The notes under the pieces: generated by a model
Told to the model about the DNA's origin: nothing
The model's database searches: none
Seen by the model: only the letters and a program-made list of their open reading frames with translations
Assembly (NCBI GenBank): GCA_017615055.1
Contig: JAGAAW010000059.1
Span: 1 to 57,744 of the forward strand
Length of the DNA: 57,744 bases
Direction: 5' to 3'
From: Fibrobacter sp.
GTDB lineage: Bacteria; Fibrobacterota; Fibrobacteria; Fibrobacterales; Fibrobacteraceae
Program-made: the position numbers and the translations under genes
In this document: positions 1 through 10,600 of the stretch, piece after piece
How the letters are laid out: every line of letters starts with the position of its first letter
Numbering within the stretch: the first letter of the stretch is position 1

Positions 1-90
1 CGCTCGCTCCCACCTAAAGGTGGCCATGCCCACGTAAGCGCTGAAGCGCTAATTGGTCAAAGGTCGCACCACGACCCGTCAGTACGAGTC
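1..90. repeat. Dispersed intergenic structured repeat, copy 1
   Basis: The first ~65 bases match positions 25872-25936 with only about four differences. The unit holds two short palindromes in tandem (CCACCT-AA-AGGTGG, then AGCGCT-GA-AGCGCT) and a third imperfect stem (GACCCG-TCAGTA-CGAGTC, about 73-90). The third stem sits where copy 2 has GGCTCG-TTGATA-CGAGCC. The element has no coding potential and lies in a gene-free stretch. The left end is cut by the window, so its full length is unknown. Confidence 0.75.
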
Positions 91-219
91 GCTTGCGGCT
101 CACAGCCCCTTGCCGTAAACCTCGAAGGGCCCTCTTTTTTTATATACCCGCGGATCGTTCGCGATAACTGGTAACCATCCATTTACATACATTGCGTCTT
201 GCACAACGCTTATGTGCCT

Positions 220-245
220 GGCTCCGCTTTTGCGGGGCCTTTTTT
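220..245 (+). terminator. Rho-independent terminator
   Basis: GGCTCCGC and GCGGGGCC form an 8-bp stem (one G-T pair) around a TTTT loop, followed by six T. A second small hairpin (GCACA, 7-nt loop, TGTGC, 201-217) sits just upstream. No gene ends in the window before it, so it closes a transcript starting to the left or an unrecognised short RNA in 130-245. Confidence 0.7.
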
Positions 246-256
246 GTTTGTGCGGA

Positions 257-264
257 TATATTTT
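257..264 (+). promoter_or_regulatory. Putative -7 promoter box of the fibro-slime gene
   Basis: TATATTTT fits the TAnnTTT core seen before many genes in this window. It lies just after the terminator at 220-245 and 35 bases before the start codon. No clear TTTG lies 23-25 bases upstream. Confidence 0.4.
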
Positions 265-299
265 AAGAATGTTGTTTGGTATAGCGCTAAGGAGTGTTT

Positions 300-3200
300 A
301 TGAAGCGCGCGTGTTTGGGTGTATTCTTTTTGCTGTTGCTGGGTTCTGCCGCATGGGCAGACCTTACGGTGCATCTTCAGTCACCGTTTCGCAATGATGC
401 GACGGCCTCTGGCTATACGCCCCATATTATCGGTGGCGTAACGGATTACAATCCTGGTTTTGGCACTATGTCCAGAACCATGATGACGAGCGAAGGGGAC
501 GATTGGTACGTTTACACCTGGGAAGGCAAGACGATTGCTGATTTTCAGGATTGGCAGGACTTTGAATTCAAGGCGTGCCCGAATACCGACGACAACAATT
601 ACAATAACAACAATTGCATCTCCTGGACGGAGGGTGGCAAGACCAGGATAACCGCATTCTTTGGTTCCGAAACAGAAATTTGGCTTTATACGGATGTGAC
701 GGATAAATCCTATAGAAAGTCTTTCATGGCTCCGGGTTCCAAGATTGTGTGGTTCAAGAGCCCGTGGGGCAATAAGGCCTTGCCGCAGATGATATTCGGT
801 ACTGATTCTGTGCTGATGCGTTTTTCGCCAGGCGATGATTCAAAGTGTGGCTGGTTCTACGGCGCAGTAACGCCCACGATGATGGCTGGCAATCCGGTAC
901 AGAGTGCTTACTTTGTTCGCTACAAGGCTCCGTGGTATGTTTTCCCGGTAGATACCAATGCTGTGGTGGAGCTTGCGACTGCGCTTGCGGCTGCCGACAC
1001 GGTGTTTGTGGACGGGACGGCGGCCGCTCCCGAAGTGACGCTTGATATCGGGAGCAGGGGTGAATGCTTTGACCCGACGAGGCGACTTCACGTTTATCAC
1101 CCGTGGCGCACCAACACGAGTTACCGTGACAGCGCTTTCTACATTACCATTGGTAATAATATCTTGAACCAGCCAACACCACTCACTGCAGAGGGCGAGT
1201 ACAAGTACTGGCGGTATATCGATTTTGACGATACGCTCGTGAATTCTTCGCAGTGGAATTCAACGATGGCTCAGGTCCAAATTCTGCGTGGGCAGAACGA
1301 ATGGCCCCAGCACCCGTACTTCGATGAATATGATCGCCCGCTTGCTTCGGAATTGTTCCCTACGGGTATTTACGAGGTGTGGATGTTTGCGAGTACTTCG
1401 ATGGGCGTGAAGGATTTCGTGTACTACCCGCTCGAACCGAAGGTGGTGCGCCTGCTTTCGCCGTGGGACAATATGTCGCCTTCGATGCTTATCGTGTCGA
1501 TGGATGATACGGTGAAGATGGGGCCGTTGCCGATGGACCGCCAGAAGGATACCTGCGGCTGGTACGAGGGAACTTACTACAAGCATGTGGATGACTGGGG
1601 TGTTTATTTTAAGCAGACGTTCGGCATGGACTACTACAGCATGGGAGGCATTGCGGTAGAGGGGAAGGACCTTGGCGAGCCGGTGAAACTTGATTCCGTG
1701 CTGCGGGTGCACGATACGGTGTGGGTGCATCCCTACCCGGTTTCGAACAGCGCGCCGTTGCTGGATACCAGGTTCCCGAACCACTTGGGACGTTGCCCCT
1801 CGATGACGATTTCGGCGATGGTGGTGGATTGGGCAGGCGAAGCTTTCGATGATAGCATTGACGTGGACTTTGGTAACATCTGGTCTGGCAATGCGTATAC
1901 GACGGTCCTCTTTAATGGCGAAGAATATGTGGGCTGCAAGGCGGAGCATTCGGCGACATACGATGGTGTCGCTCTTGGCATGGTGCAGGATACGCTTGTG
2001 AATGGTGTGCCTGCGCGTGTCGATTCCATGAGTTTCCCTTGGAGCGAATGCTCGGCGGCTCATGAAATCGAGAAGTGGTTTGTGCCGCAGGTGGTGGCGA
2101 CGGATGCTGCTGGCAAGGAATATACCAACGGCGTGTGTCGCGATATCGACCTGACCTTGGATGAGGAAGGTTTCTGGCTTGCGGATATTTCGGAGAACAA
2201 TGAGGATGGCGGGTTCTTCCCGATTGACAATCTGGAATTCTTGGATTCGGCAAAGACGGTGCGCAACCCGAAATTTGACTGGAGTGAACAGCTGACCAAG
2301 AATAACAAGAAGCACAACTATAGCTTTGCCATGAAGATTTCTGCCCAGTTCATGTACATCAAGGGCCAGTATTTTGAATTCCGCGGTGATGATGACGTGT
2401 GGGTCTTTATCAATAACCGCCTCGTCGTGGATATCGGTGGTTGCCATAACCCGGTAGAACGTGCTGTTGATTTGGATACACTTGGACTTATTGAAGGCCA
2501 TGAATACCCGTTCCATATTTTCTTCTCGGAACGCAATGCCAATGGCTCGAACTTCAAGATGCGTACCTCCATAAACCTGCAGACGGAAAAGCGCTACTTC
2601 CCGGTGGAGGAACCGACGAGCGATGGTACGATTGAGTATACGATTCTGCAGATACTTACGGAAGAGAACCTCACTTGCGATATTTCGAGCGTGGGCAAGG
2701 TGGATACGACGCTTGCGGAATCCTCCTTCATTCTGTACGGGCAGACGGCCTTGCAGGAAGGCGAGGTGCTCAAGCCGGGCGTAAACTACGGTGGCATTAC
2801 CATCAACGAGAACATGGCGGGCTTTGTTATCGATACGGCGGCGATTGTGCGTGCTCGCGCGCTCCCGCCGGGTGCATACGTGCTGGATTTCTACCTGGTG
2901 GCTGACCCTACGCAGCGTTCGCAGGTGTATTTCGAGGTCCCGGAATACCCCCTGCCCGATATCGCGTTTGCCGATGCGATGGGCCAACCGTTTGACCCGA
3001 AGGGTTACAACCTGCTGATGGAACCGATGGGGCTCCCGGGCGATAATGGCTCGAAGGATACGCTGATGGCGTTCGTGTCTTACCCGGTGACCATCATGGT
3101 GACATACATCGGGCAGGTCTGTGCGGATTGTATTGTGACAGTAGACCTTTCGACTGTGGATTCGCTTTCGTTCCTAGATGCGAACGGCCAGCCGATAACG

Positions 3201-4523
3201 AGTATCACGACGGATTCTACGGGATATGCGACGTTCTACGTGATGGGCTATGCTGCAGTGAATGGCGCGTCGTTTACGGTTTCGGGCTCGCAGGTGGCCA
3301 ACAAGATTGTGTGGGATGGCATCAACCTGATGGAACCTCCCGTGCCCTTTGCGAGCAAGGGCTACATGTATGACCGCGATGGCGATGGCGTGCCCGATAG
3401 CCTGCATATCCCGTTCAGCGACAAGCTCGATAGCGATGTGCCCGATACGCTTGCGTGGTCGTTCGGTGATTCCACGTGGAAAACGACAACGACAGTCGAT
3501 GATGTGCGTGCCTTAATCTGGAACGAGTCCGACATCGTGATTACGGCGGATTCGCTGATTCCGAAGGTCTTTACCGGCGGGAATAAGGAAATCTATCAGG
3601 GTGGCCTGCATTACCATTACACCTACTGGGACGAGGACAAGGGTGACTCGATTTCGCTTTCGATGAACGGCACCGTAGAGGACAGGGTGGGCCCGATACT
3701 CATGAGTGCGATTGTGACTCCAGGTACGGACAAGCTTACGACGCTTACGCTGTTGCTGAGCGAGGGAACGCTCGATACGAACCTTACTGCGGCCGACCTG
3801 TTCAACTTTAGGATATGGCGCATGGGTGCGGAGGCTTCGTTGCAGATGATAACGCCGAGGGTGACCCGGATGCAGAATGGCGTGCGGTATGACCTGTATT
3901 TCTATGGTGACGAGACGATGGTGTTCCCTGCGGTGGGCGATTCGGTTCGGTTGATGCCGGGCGTGTTGCGTGACTTGAACGGCAACGTGCCGCATATCAT
4001 GAACCCGTGGGTGCGAATCATCGGCGGGCAGCGCTTGCTGGTGGATGTGCCGGGGCTCGTGACGCTAACCGAGGAACGCGCGCTCGAAACGCTTGCGTGG
4101 GAAGGAGGCGTGAAGCCGCTGGCGATTGATCCGGAAATGTCGCTGAAAGATGCCATAGAGCAGTACGGACTCCCGGGACAGATGCTGAACTACAATATGC
4201 AGGAACTTGCGCTCACTGCGGGCGATTCGGTTTCGATTGATTCCATACGCATTGTCTGGAGCGTATCGTATTTCTCATCCCTAGGGCAGTTCGTGAACCA
4301 TATGGATGGCACGATTGCGTGTTCGGACCCTGTGGTATTTGACGGGGACTGCCGTACGAACCCTGCGAAGGTGTTCCTCGCCTGGAATGCACGTAGCGAT
4401 AGGGGAAGGCTCGTGGGCACGGGCGCGTATATCTCGAAACTCGAATGGAAGGTCATTGCCGGCAACGAGACCGTGGGCAAGCGTGATGACACGTTTACCG
4501 TAGGCGTGAAACGTTCTAAATAG
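300..4523 (+). CDS. Secreted fibro-slime domain protein
   Basis: Predicted exported protein of 1407 aa, probably at the cell surface. The start is ATG 300, with AAGGAG five bases upstream; an in-frame GTG at 294 overlaps that ribosome site and is unlikely. A signal peptide ends at ...SAAWA (about residue 21). The N-terminal half carries two related stretches with the pattern SPW-N...CGW (about 755-900 and 1450-1600 in bases), which look like beta-sandwich modules. Residues ~660-760 form the fibro-slime domain, including FEFRGDDDVWVF and a conserved D-I-G-G turn. The tail (residues ~1310-1407) is rich in G and W and has the pattern DRGRLVGTGAY, like FlgD-type or sorting tails of exported proteins in this phylum. 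Fibro-slime proteins of Fibrobacter are associated with cellulose adhesion; the exact ligand here is unknown. Confidence 0.9.
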   Translation: MKRACLGVFFLLLLGSAAWADLTVHLQSPFRNDATASGYTPHIIGGVTDYNPGFGTMSRTMMTSEGDDWYVYTWEGKTIADFQDWQDFEFKACPNTDDNNYNNNNCISWTEGGKTRITAFFGSETEIWLYTDVTDKSYRKSFMAPGSKIVWFKSPWGNKALPQMIFGTDSVLMRFSPGDDSKCGWFYGAVTPTMMAGNPVQSAYFVRYKAPWYVFPVDTNAVVELATALAAADTVFVDGTAAAPEVTLDIGSRGECFDPTRRLHVYHPWRTNTSYRDSAFYITIGNNILNQPTPLTAEGEYKYWRYIDFDDTLVNSSQWNSTMAQVQILRGQNEWPQHPYFDEYDRPLASELFPTGIYEVWMFASTSMGVKDFVYYPLEPKVVRLLSPWDNMSPSMLIVSMDDTVKMGPLPMDRQKDTCGWYEGTYYKHVDDWGVYFKQTFGMDYYSMGGIAVEGKDLGEPVKLDSVLRVHDTVWVHPYPVSNSAPLLDTRFPNHLGRCPSMTISAMVVDWAGEAFDDSIDVDFGNIWSGNAYTTVLFNGEEYVGCKAEHSATYDGVALGMVQDTLVNGVPARVDSMSFPWSECSAAHEIEKWFVPQVVATDAAGKEYTNGVCRDIDLTLDEEGFWLADISENNEDGGFFPIDNLEFLDSAKTVRNPKFDWSEQLTKNNKKHNYSFAMKISAQFMYIKGQYFEFRGDDDVWVFINNRLVVDIGGCHNPVERAVDLDTLGLIEGHEYPFHIFFSERNANGSNFKMRTSINLQTEKRYFPVEEPTSDGTIEYTILQILTEENLTCDISSVGKVDTTLAESSFILYGQTALQEGEVLKPGVNYGGITINENMAGFVIDTAAIVRARALPPGAYVLDFYLVADPTQRSQVYFEVPEYPLPDIAFADAMGQPFDPKGYNLLMEPMGLPGDNGSKDTLMAFVSYPVTIMVTYIGQVCADCIVTVDLSTVDSLSFLDANGQPITSITTDSTGYATFYVMGYAAVNGASFTVSGSQVANKIVWDGINLMEPPVPFASKGYMYDRDGDGVPDSLHIPFSDKLDSDVPDTLAWSFGDSTWKTTTTVDDVRALIWNESDIVITADSLIPKVFTGGNKEIYQGGLHYHYTYWDEDKGDSISLSMNGTVEDRVGPILMSAIVTPGTDKLTTLTLLLSEGTLDTNLTAADLFNFRIWRMGAEASLQMITPRVTRMQNGVRYDLYFYGDETMVFPAVGDSVRLMPGVLRDLNGNVPHIMNPWVRIIGGQRLLVDVPGLVTLTEERALETLAWEGGVKPLAIDPEMSLKDAIEQYGLPGQMLNYNMQELALTAGDSVSIDSIRIVWSVSYFSSLGQFVNHMDGTIACSDPVVFDGDCRTNPAKVFLAWNARSDRGRLVGTGAYISKLEWKVIAGNETVGKRDDTFTVGVKRSK

Positions 4524-4534
4524 CGTTATTTGTA

Positions 4535-4567
4535 ACTTTTTGTTTACGAAATAACAAAAAGTATCAT
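4535..4567 (+). terminator. A/T-rich hairpin terminator
   Basis: ACTTTTTGTT and AACAAAAAGT form a perfect 10-bp stem around an 8-base loop, followed by ATCATTTTT. It lies 12 bases after the stop of the fibro-slime gene. The stem is weak, so it may be only partly efficient. Confidence 0.5.
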
Positions 4568-4604
4568 TTTTACGTGATTCTGCTTATTGCAAGAATTGGG
4601 GTTC

Positions 4605-4635
4605 TTGACTTTGGCCCCTTTCCAGTATAAGTTTA
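4605..4635 (+). promoter_or_regulatory. Promoter of the nine-unit repeat protein
   Basis: TTG at 4605 (within TTGACT) and TAAGTTTA at 4628-4635 are 23 bases apart start to start, matching the Bacteroidetes -33/-7 layout. The A/T-rich leader to the start codon is about 35 bases. An overlapping TATAAT-like string also occurs downstream. Confidence 0.55.
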
Positions 4636-4673
4636 TAATAATGTTATATAATTATTAAAAAGGAAGGTCTGGC

Positions 4674-7600
4674 ATGAAAACGAAGTTTCATGTGTTTTTC
4701 CTGTTTACTCTGATAGCTTTCTTTGCCTCGGTGGCAAATGCCGAGCAAGTGTCTCTGCAGGACGATGGTTCCGGCGGAAAGTATATCAACATGCCGGTAA
4801 CAGGCTATGATACTCTCGTTCTCGATGCAGCGACATCGTTCAAGGTGTTTGATGATGGTGGTGAGTATGGACAGTATAGCAACGATGCGAATGGATATCT
4901 TGTTGTGATTGCACCAGAAGGGTTGTCGTTCGCTTATTTTGGAACGTTGAATACGGAATCATGCTGTGATGGTTTATCTATTTATAAAGGCGATATTGAA
5001 AAAGAAGATTTCCTTTTGGAAGATGTTAGAGGAGAAGGTGTAAATATTGAACCGATGTTCATCGCAAAAGATACGATTGCGTTGAGTTTTTTTTCGGATG
5101 TGAGCATTACGTATTCTGGTCTTGAACTGAACGTTTCTGTAGGAGATGCTTCGACCCCACATGCGGTAACATTGAGTACAGCTACGGGAGGCTCTGTTGC
5201 TAGCAACAAAACTGAAGCTACATTTGGCGAAGAAATTACTCTGACGCTGACCCCGAGTGAGAACAATTTTATAAAGGGCGTTTCCGTTGTCGATGAAAAT
5301 GGGAACGTTGTGGGAACTTCGGAAATCAAGTGGTACTCTGGTACCAATACGGTAAAATTTATTATGCCTGGCAGCGATGTTACGGTAACGCCAGAGTTTG
5401 TGGGGAGCATTTCTGCGGCAGGTGGGGACTTCGTCAATATGCCTGTTGCGGGGACAAAAGTTGTCACGATTCCAGCAGGTGTTACATCGTTCAAGGTTTA
5501 TGATGACGGCGGTAAGAATGGTGATTACAGCAATGATGTTGATGGGTATCTTGTTTTGACGGCTCCGGAAGGGCATAAACTACAGATTGCGGGAAAGGTG
5601 CGTACGGAATCTAGTAGTGATTACCTTGATGTCTATAATGGCGATATGAATAACCGTGAACATGCGGCAGAATGGAATGGTGAAATAAATGACGCCTCTA
5701 TTCTTAGTACAGGAAATTCTATGGTGTTAAGGTTCCATTCAGATGATGGTTGGACGAACTCCGGCCTTGACTTGGTTGTGACAGTTGTTGATCTCTCGAC
5801 TCCGCATACGGTAACATTGACTCAAGTGGATGGTGGCACCGTTGCTAGCGACAAGGCTACGGCTACGTTTGGCGAAGAAGTAACATTGACTCTAACGCCT
5901 AGTGAAAACAAATTTATCGGTGGAGTTTCCGTTGTCGATGAAAATGGAAATACTGTGAGTGTTTCTGAAGTCAAATGGTATTCTGATGATAAAACAGTGA
6001 AATTTACAATGCCTGGCAGCAATGTTACGGTAACGCCGTCATTTGTAAATAACATTACGGCAGAGGGTGGCGCGTACATCAATATGCCCTATGATGAAAC
6101 AACTGAAATAAGTATTCCTGCAGGTGTAATGTCGTTCAATGTTTACGATGACGGAGGCCAGAACGGTAATTATAGTTATGGCGCGGATGGATACCTTGTG
6201 TTGACTGCGCCAGAGAACTACACGTTCTTGGTTACAGGATCGGTACATACAGAATCGTGCTGCGACGTCTTAAGCATCTATGAAGGCAGTGGCGCAGATG
6301 AAGACAATCTCCTTTTAGATGAATTAAGCGGAAATTCCAACCTTGGAAGCGTTGCTAGTAATGGTCGTGTTATAACACTTTATTTCCATTCAGATGGAAG
6401 TGAAGAATATTCAGGTCTAAATTTGAAAGTCTCTTTGGTTGACTACTCCATTTCGCACAACATTGTTGTTGCAAATGTGTCGGGGGGGACGGTTACCAGT
6501 GATAAAACAACAGCCTTGTTGGGAGAAACCGTTGAACTGGACGTGGACTTGAATGCGAATACATGGCTGAACAGAATTGATGTTGCTGATGAGAATGGAT
6601 CCGCAATCAGTGTCCAAGGTGGAACATGGTATACAAGCAGCGCTGCCACATTTACAATGCCTTATTCAGATGTGACTGTTACGCCTGATTATGCGACAAC
6701 ACCTTCTGCGGAGGGAGGGCTTTATGTCAATATGCCCACAAATAGTTCAGAACGAATAACGATTCCGAGTGGGGTTTCTTCGTTCAAATTATACGATGAT
6801 GGCGGTAGAGATGGAAATTATACTGGTGCCAGCGGATGGTTGGAATTGATTGCGCCCGAAGGAAAAGTTCTCCAGGTAACGGGCTATGGGCAAATGTATG
6901 ATAATGGAAAGGATGGTGATGGCTACCTTACTATTTACAATGGTGACGATAGCGGTGAAAAACTTTTGGACAGATGGTACCGTTCAACATGGACTGCTAT
7001 TGACCCCGTTCAAAGCATCGGAAATGTAGTGACAATAGAGTTTGAAGCCTATTATGGAACTGCCGCGGGCTTTGAATTGACCGTGTCTGTTCTCGATGCT
7101 CCGCCGCCTCTTACGATAACATATCTCCCGACAACGGGAGGAACATTGACTGGGCCGACATCTGCGCAATATCGTGAAACTGTGGAAATGGATGTGTCGA
7201 CTGAAACGGGTTATTTGTTGAGCCGTGTTGATGTTGTTAGAACAGATGACAATTCCCCGGTTGAAGTAAATGGTGGACATTGGTATTCTGGCAACGAGGT
7301 TAGTTTTGTTATGCCTAACAAGGATGTATCTGTAACGGCACGGTTTACAGATAACCTCACTGTGGCAGGGGGACTTTATGTGGTTATGCCAACGGACAAC
7401 AGCAGATTAAAAGTGTTTGTCCCCGATGGAGTGTCGTCATTCAAGATATATCGTGATAATTTTAACGACTATTGGGGTCGCGGCTGGATAGAATTGCAGG
7501 CCCCAGATGGGTATGTCCTTCAAGTAAGTGGGTTGACGGATGACCTTTCTGGGATTTTGTCAATAGAAGAAAACGGTGAGTATGGAGATTATTGTGCCTG

Positions 7601-10600
7601 GGGTTATTGCGGTACGGACAAGGAAACGATTGTCTCTCAATATTCACAGATTGAATTGAGATATGAATCTGATGATCCCAACGATGATCTTGATTTAACA
7701 GTGACGCTTATAGATGCAACCACGTCGCATTCTGTTAGAATTGCAGAAAATATTGTTGGCGGAACTATTGAAAGCGATCCTACATCTGCTACCGTTCGGG
7801 AATGGATTCATTTGACGGCAACGCCTAACGATGGTTATTTGCTTTCGTCCGTTGATGTGACGGATTCACTTGGAAATTCTGTAGAGGTCGAAAATGGCAA
7901 GTGGTATTCGGAAAATCAGGCTGGATTCTATATGCCAGCCATGTATGTGACGGTTTCTCCGACATTTACAAATGACTTTACCGGATTGTCGGTAAACATG
8001 CCTGTATGGAATGACTTGAATGTCGCTGTTCCTGCCGGCGTGACCTCATTCAAGGTTTACGATGATGGCGGTGCGGACGGCGAATATACTAAAGAGGGTG
8101 GAACCGGATATCTTGTGATGACTGCTCCCGAAGGATATGTATTCCGTGTGTCGGGTACGGTATCTACTGGTTCGGACAATGATTATCTGCGTATTATTGA
8201 CGGAGATAAATCTGGTGAAATCCTTTTGAATAGCTTGAGCGGGTACGAGAAAGATGTAGGAACGTATTATAGCACGGGCCGTGTCATGACATTGATGTTT
8301 ACTACAAGTTATAGTGGCTCGCCGATGGATGGCCTTGACTTGACTGTAGAACTTGTGGATGCCTCTATAGAGCATGCAATAGCACTTACCTATAATAGCC
8401 TAAGGGGAACCGTTTCTTCGGATAAGTCAACTGCGGCTACGGGTGAAACTGTTACATTGACCGCGGTTCCAAGGAGCGACTATTTGCTAAAGGAAATACG
8501 TGTTACGGATGCAAATGGAAATTCCAAGAAGGTGACCGGCGGTACATGGGCGACATCGAATACGGCGACATTTACGATGCCTTATTCGGATGTTAATGCT
8601 GAGGCTATCTTTACAGATAACTGGACCTCGTCTGTGCTGTTTGTCAATATGCCTGCGTCGGGGGATATGACCGTAGATATACCTGAAGGTGTATCCTCGT
8701 TCAAGGTCTATGATGATGGTGGTATAAATGCGAGCAGTGTCTTGAATGCGGATGGACATCTTGTGTTGAGGGCGCCCATTGGGTATAGATTGCAGGCTTT
8801 GGGTTCAATAACCGGTCGCTATATGGCGATAGCGAGACTGTCTATTCACGATGGCGATGCTTCTGCCTCTGTAATTAGTGAGGTTAATTCTGAATATATG
8901 GGCGGAACGAAGAATGTTACGACTGTGACGAGTTCTGGAAATGTGATGACTCTAGATTTTTCATGTAGCTCTATGATGGGAAAGGACTTTGGAAATCCGG
9001 CAGATATGCAGTTGGTTGTGGCGCTTGTTGCGGCTGAGGCACACGAGGTCGCTTTGGGCAATTATGCTGGTGGAACAGCCTCCATCGACAAGGCAACAGC
9101 TTATCCTGGTGAAACGGTGACATTGACAGCTCATTCGGCGACGGGCTACATTCTTACCGGAGTCAATGTTGTGGACTCGGAAAATAGTCCTGTAAAGACG
9201 AGCGAGCCAACGTGGGATGCGGATAATACCGTAACGTTTGTCATGCCGAACGATGCTGTTACGGTGACGCCCCAGTTTACGAATAACCTGACTGCTGAAG
9301 GCGGACTTTACATAAGGATGCCGCCTGGCGGAAATGCGATGCAGTTTACTGTGCCCGAAGGGGTGACTTCGTTCAAGCTTTATGCCGCTGATGTCGATGA
9401 AAACCATTGTTTCGGCGGATCCGAAGGCGAATACGGAGGCGATTACGTCGTAGACGAAAACACTATCGAACTATCGTCTGCTGGAGGCCTCAATTTCTTG
9501 ATTGAGGGAACAATAGCGTCGAATTCTAGGCTTGAAATATATGATGGAAAAATGGATGGGGAAGAACCTCCTGTGCAGAGCCGTTATTATTGGGGGGGGC
9601 AGTCTACGGATATCGGTCAATATCAGAGCAAAAAAGATACAGTTGTACTGACTTACGGCAATACTTGTGAAGATTTGGATTTGACGGTAACAGTTGGAGG
9701 AACCGCAACGCAGTATACGGTCACAATTGCAAGTGCTACTGGTGGCTCGGTGACGAGTGACAAGGAAACGGCGATTGCTGGTGAACAGATTGAGTTGTCG
9801 ATAACACCAGATAATACCCATGTAATTGAAAGACTTGATGCAAGTGATCCCAGTATTGACTTAACTGATGTTGCTTGGTATAATGCGGATGATGTGTATT
9901 TCACGATGCCTGCTGCAGATGTCACAATTACTCCGGTATTTAGCGATGCGCTTACGGCGGATGATGGACTGTTCGTCAATATGCCTTCTAATTGGGATTA
10001 TATAGGCGTGACCGTTCCCAGGAATGTCAAATCGTTTAAGATTTACGATGATGGCGGTGAAAATGGAAATTATAGCCAAAATGCTCATGGTGAGCTTGCC
10101 ATGGCAGTTCCCGAAGGATATACCTTACGTGTTACAGGTACTATAACGGCATCGACATCAAGCGAACTTGATATATATATTGGGAGTTGGTGTGGTGACG
10201 AAGAATCTAACCATCAAATAAGAAGTTCGGGTAATGGCGTTACAACCGATATAGGCTCGTTTACGGCTAGATGTATGCAACTGACGTTCAATACATGTTC
10301 AGGTAAAGAATGCGACGAAACATATTCTGGCCTAGATCTTACGGTGACGGTTGTGCCCTATGTGCAGTATGCCGCAGTTGCCGTTACAGAGAATGAAGAA
10401 GGACAGACGGTCGCAGATATCAATGGAATGTATAATGGTTATGAAGAAGTGTATGTTCCTGAGGAAATCTCTGTTAATAAGCTTGTCTTCAATCGCAAAT
10501 TTAACACTAGCGGTTTTTCCACTATCGTGTTACCGGTTGATATCAATGGGTCGAATATTGATGGCTTGAGACAGGTACTGAAATTTGACGGTATGGGTGT

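Noticed and set aside
1260-2987. Long open frame on the minus strand opposite the fibro-slime gene
   Set aside because: Antisense shadow of a strongly coding plus-strand gene; His/Arg-rich product, no ribosome site and no domain.
4771-10350. Possible CRISPR-like array
   Set aside because: The repeats are ~645 bases, in-frame protein modules; there are no short identical repeats with unique spacers or cas genes.
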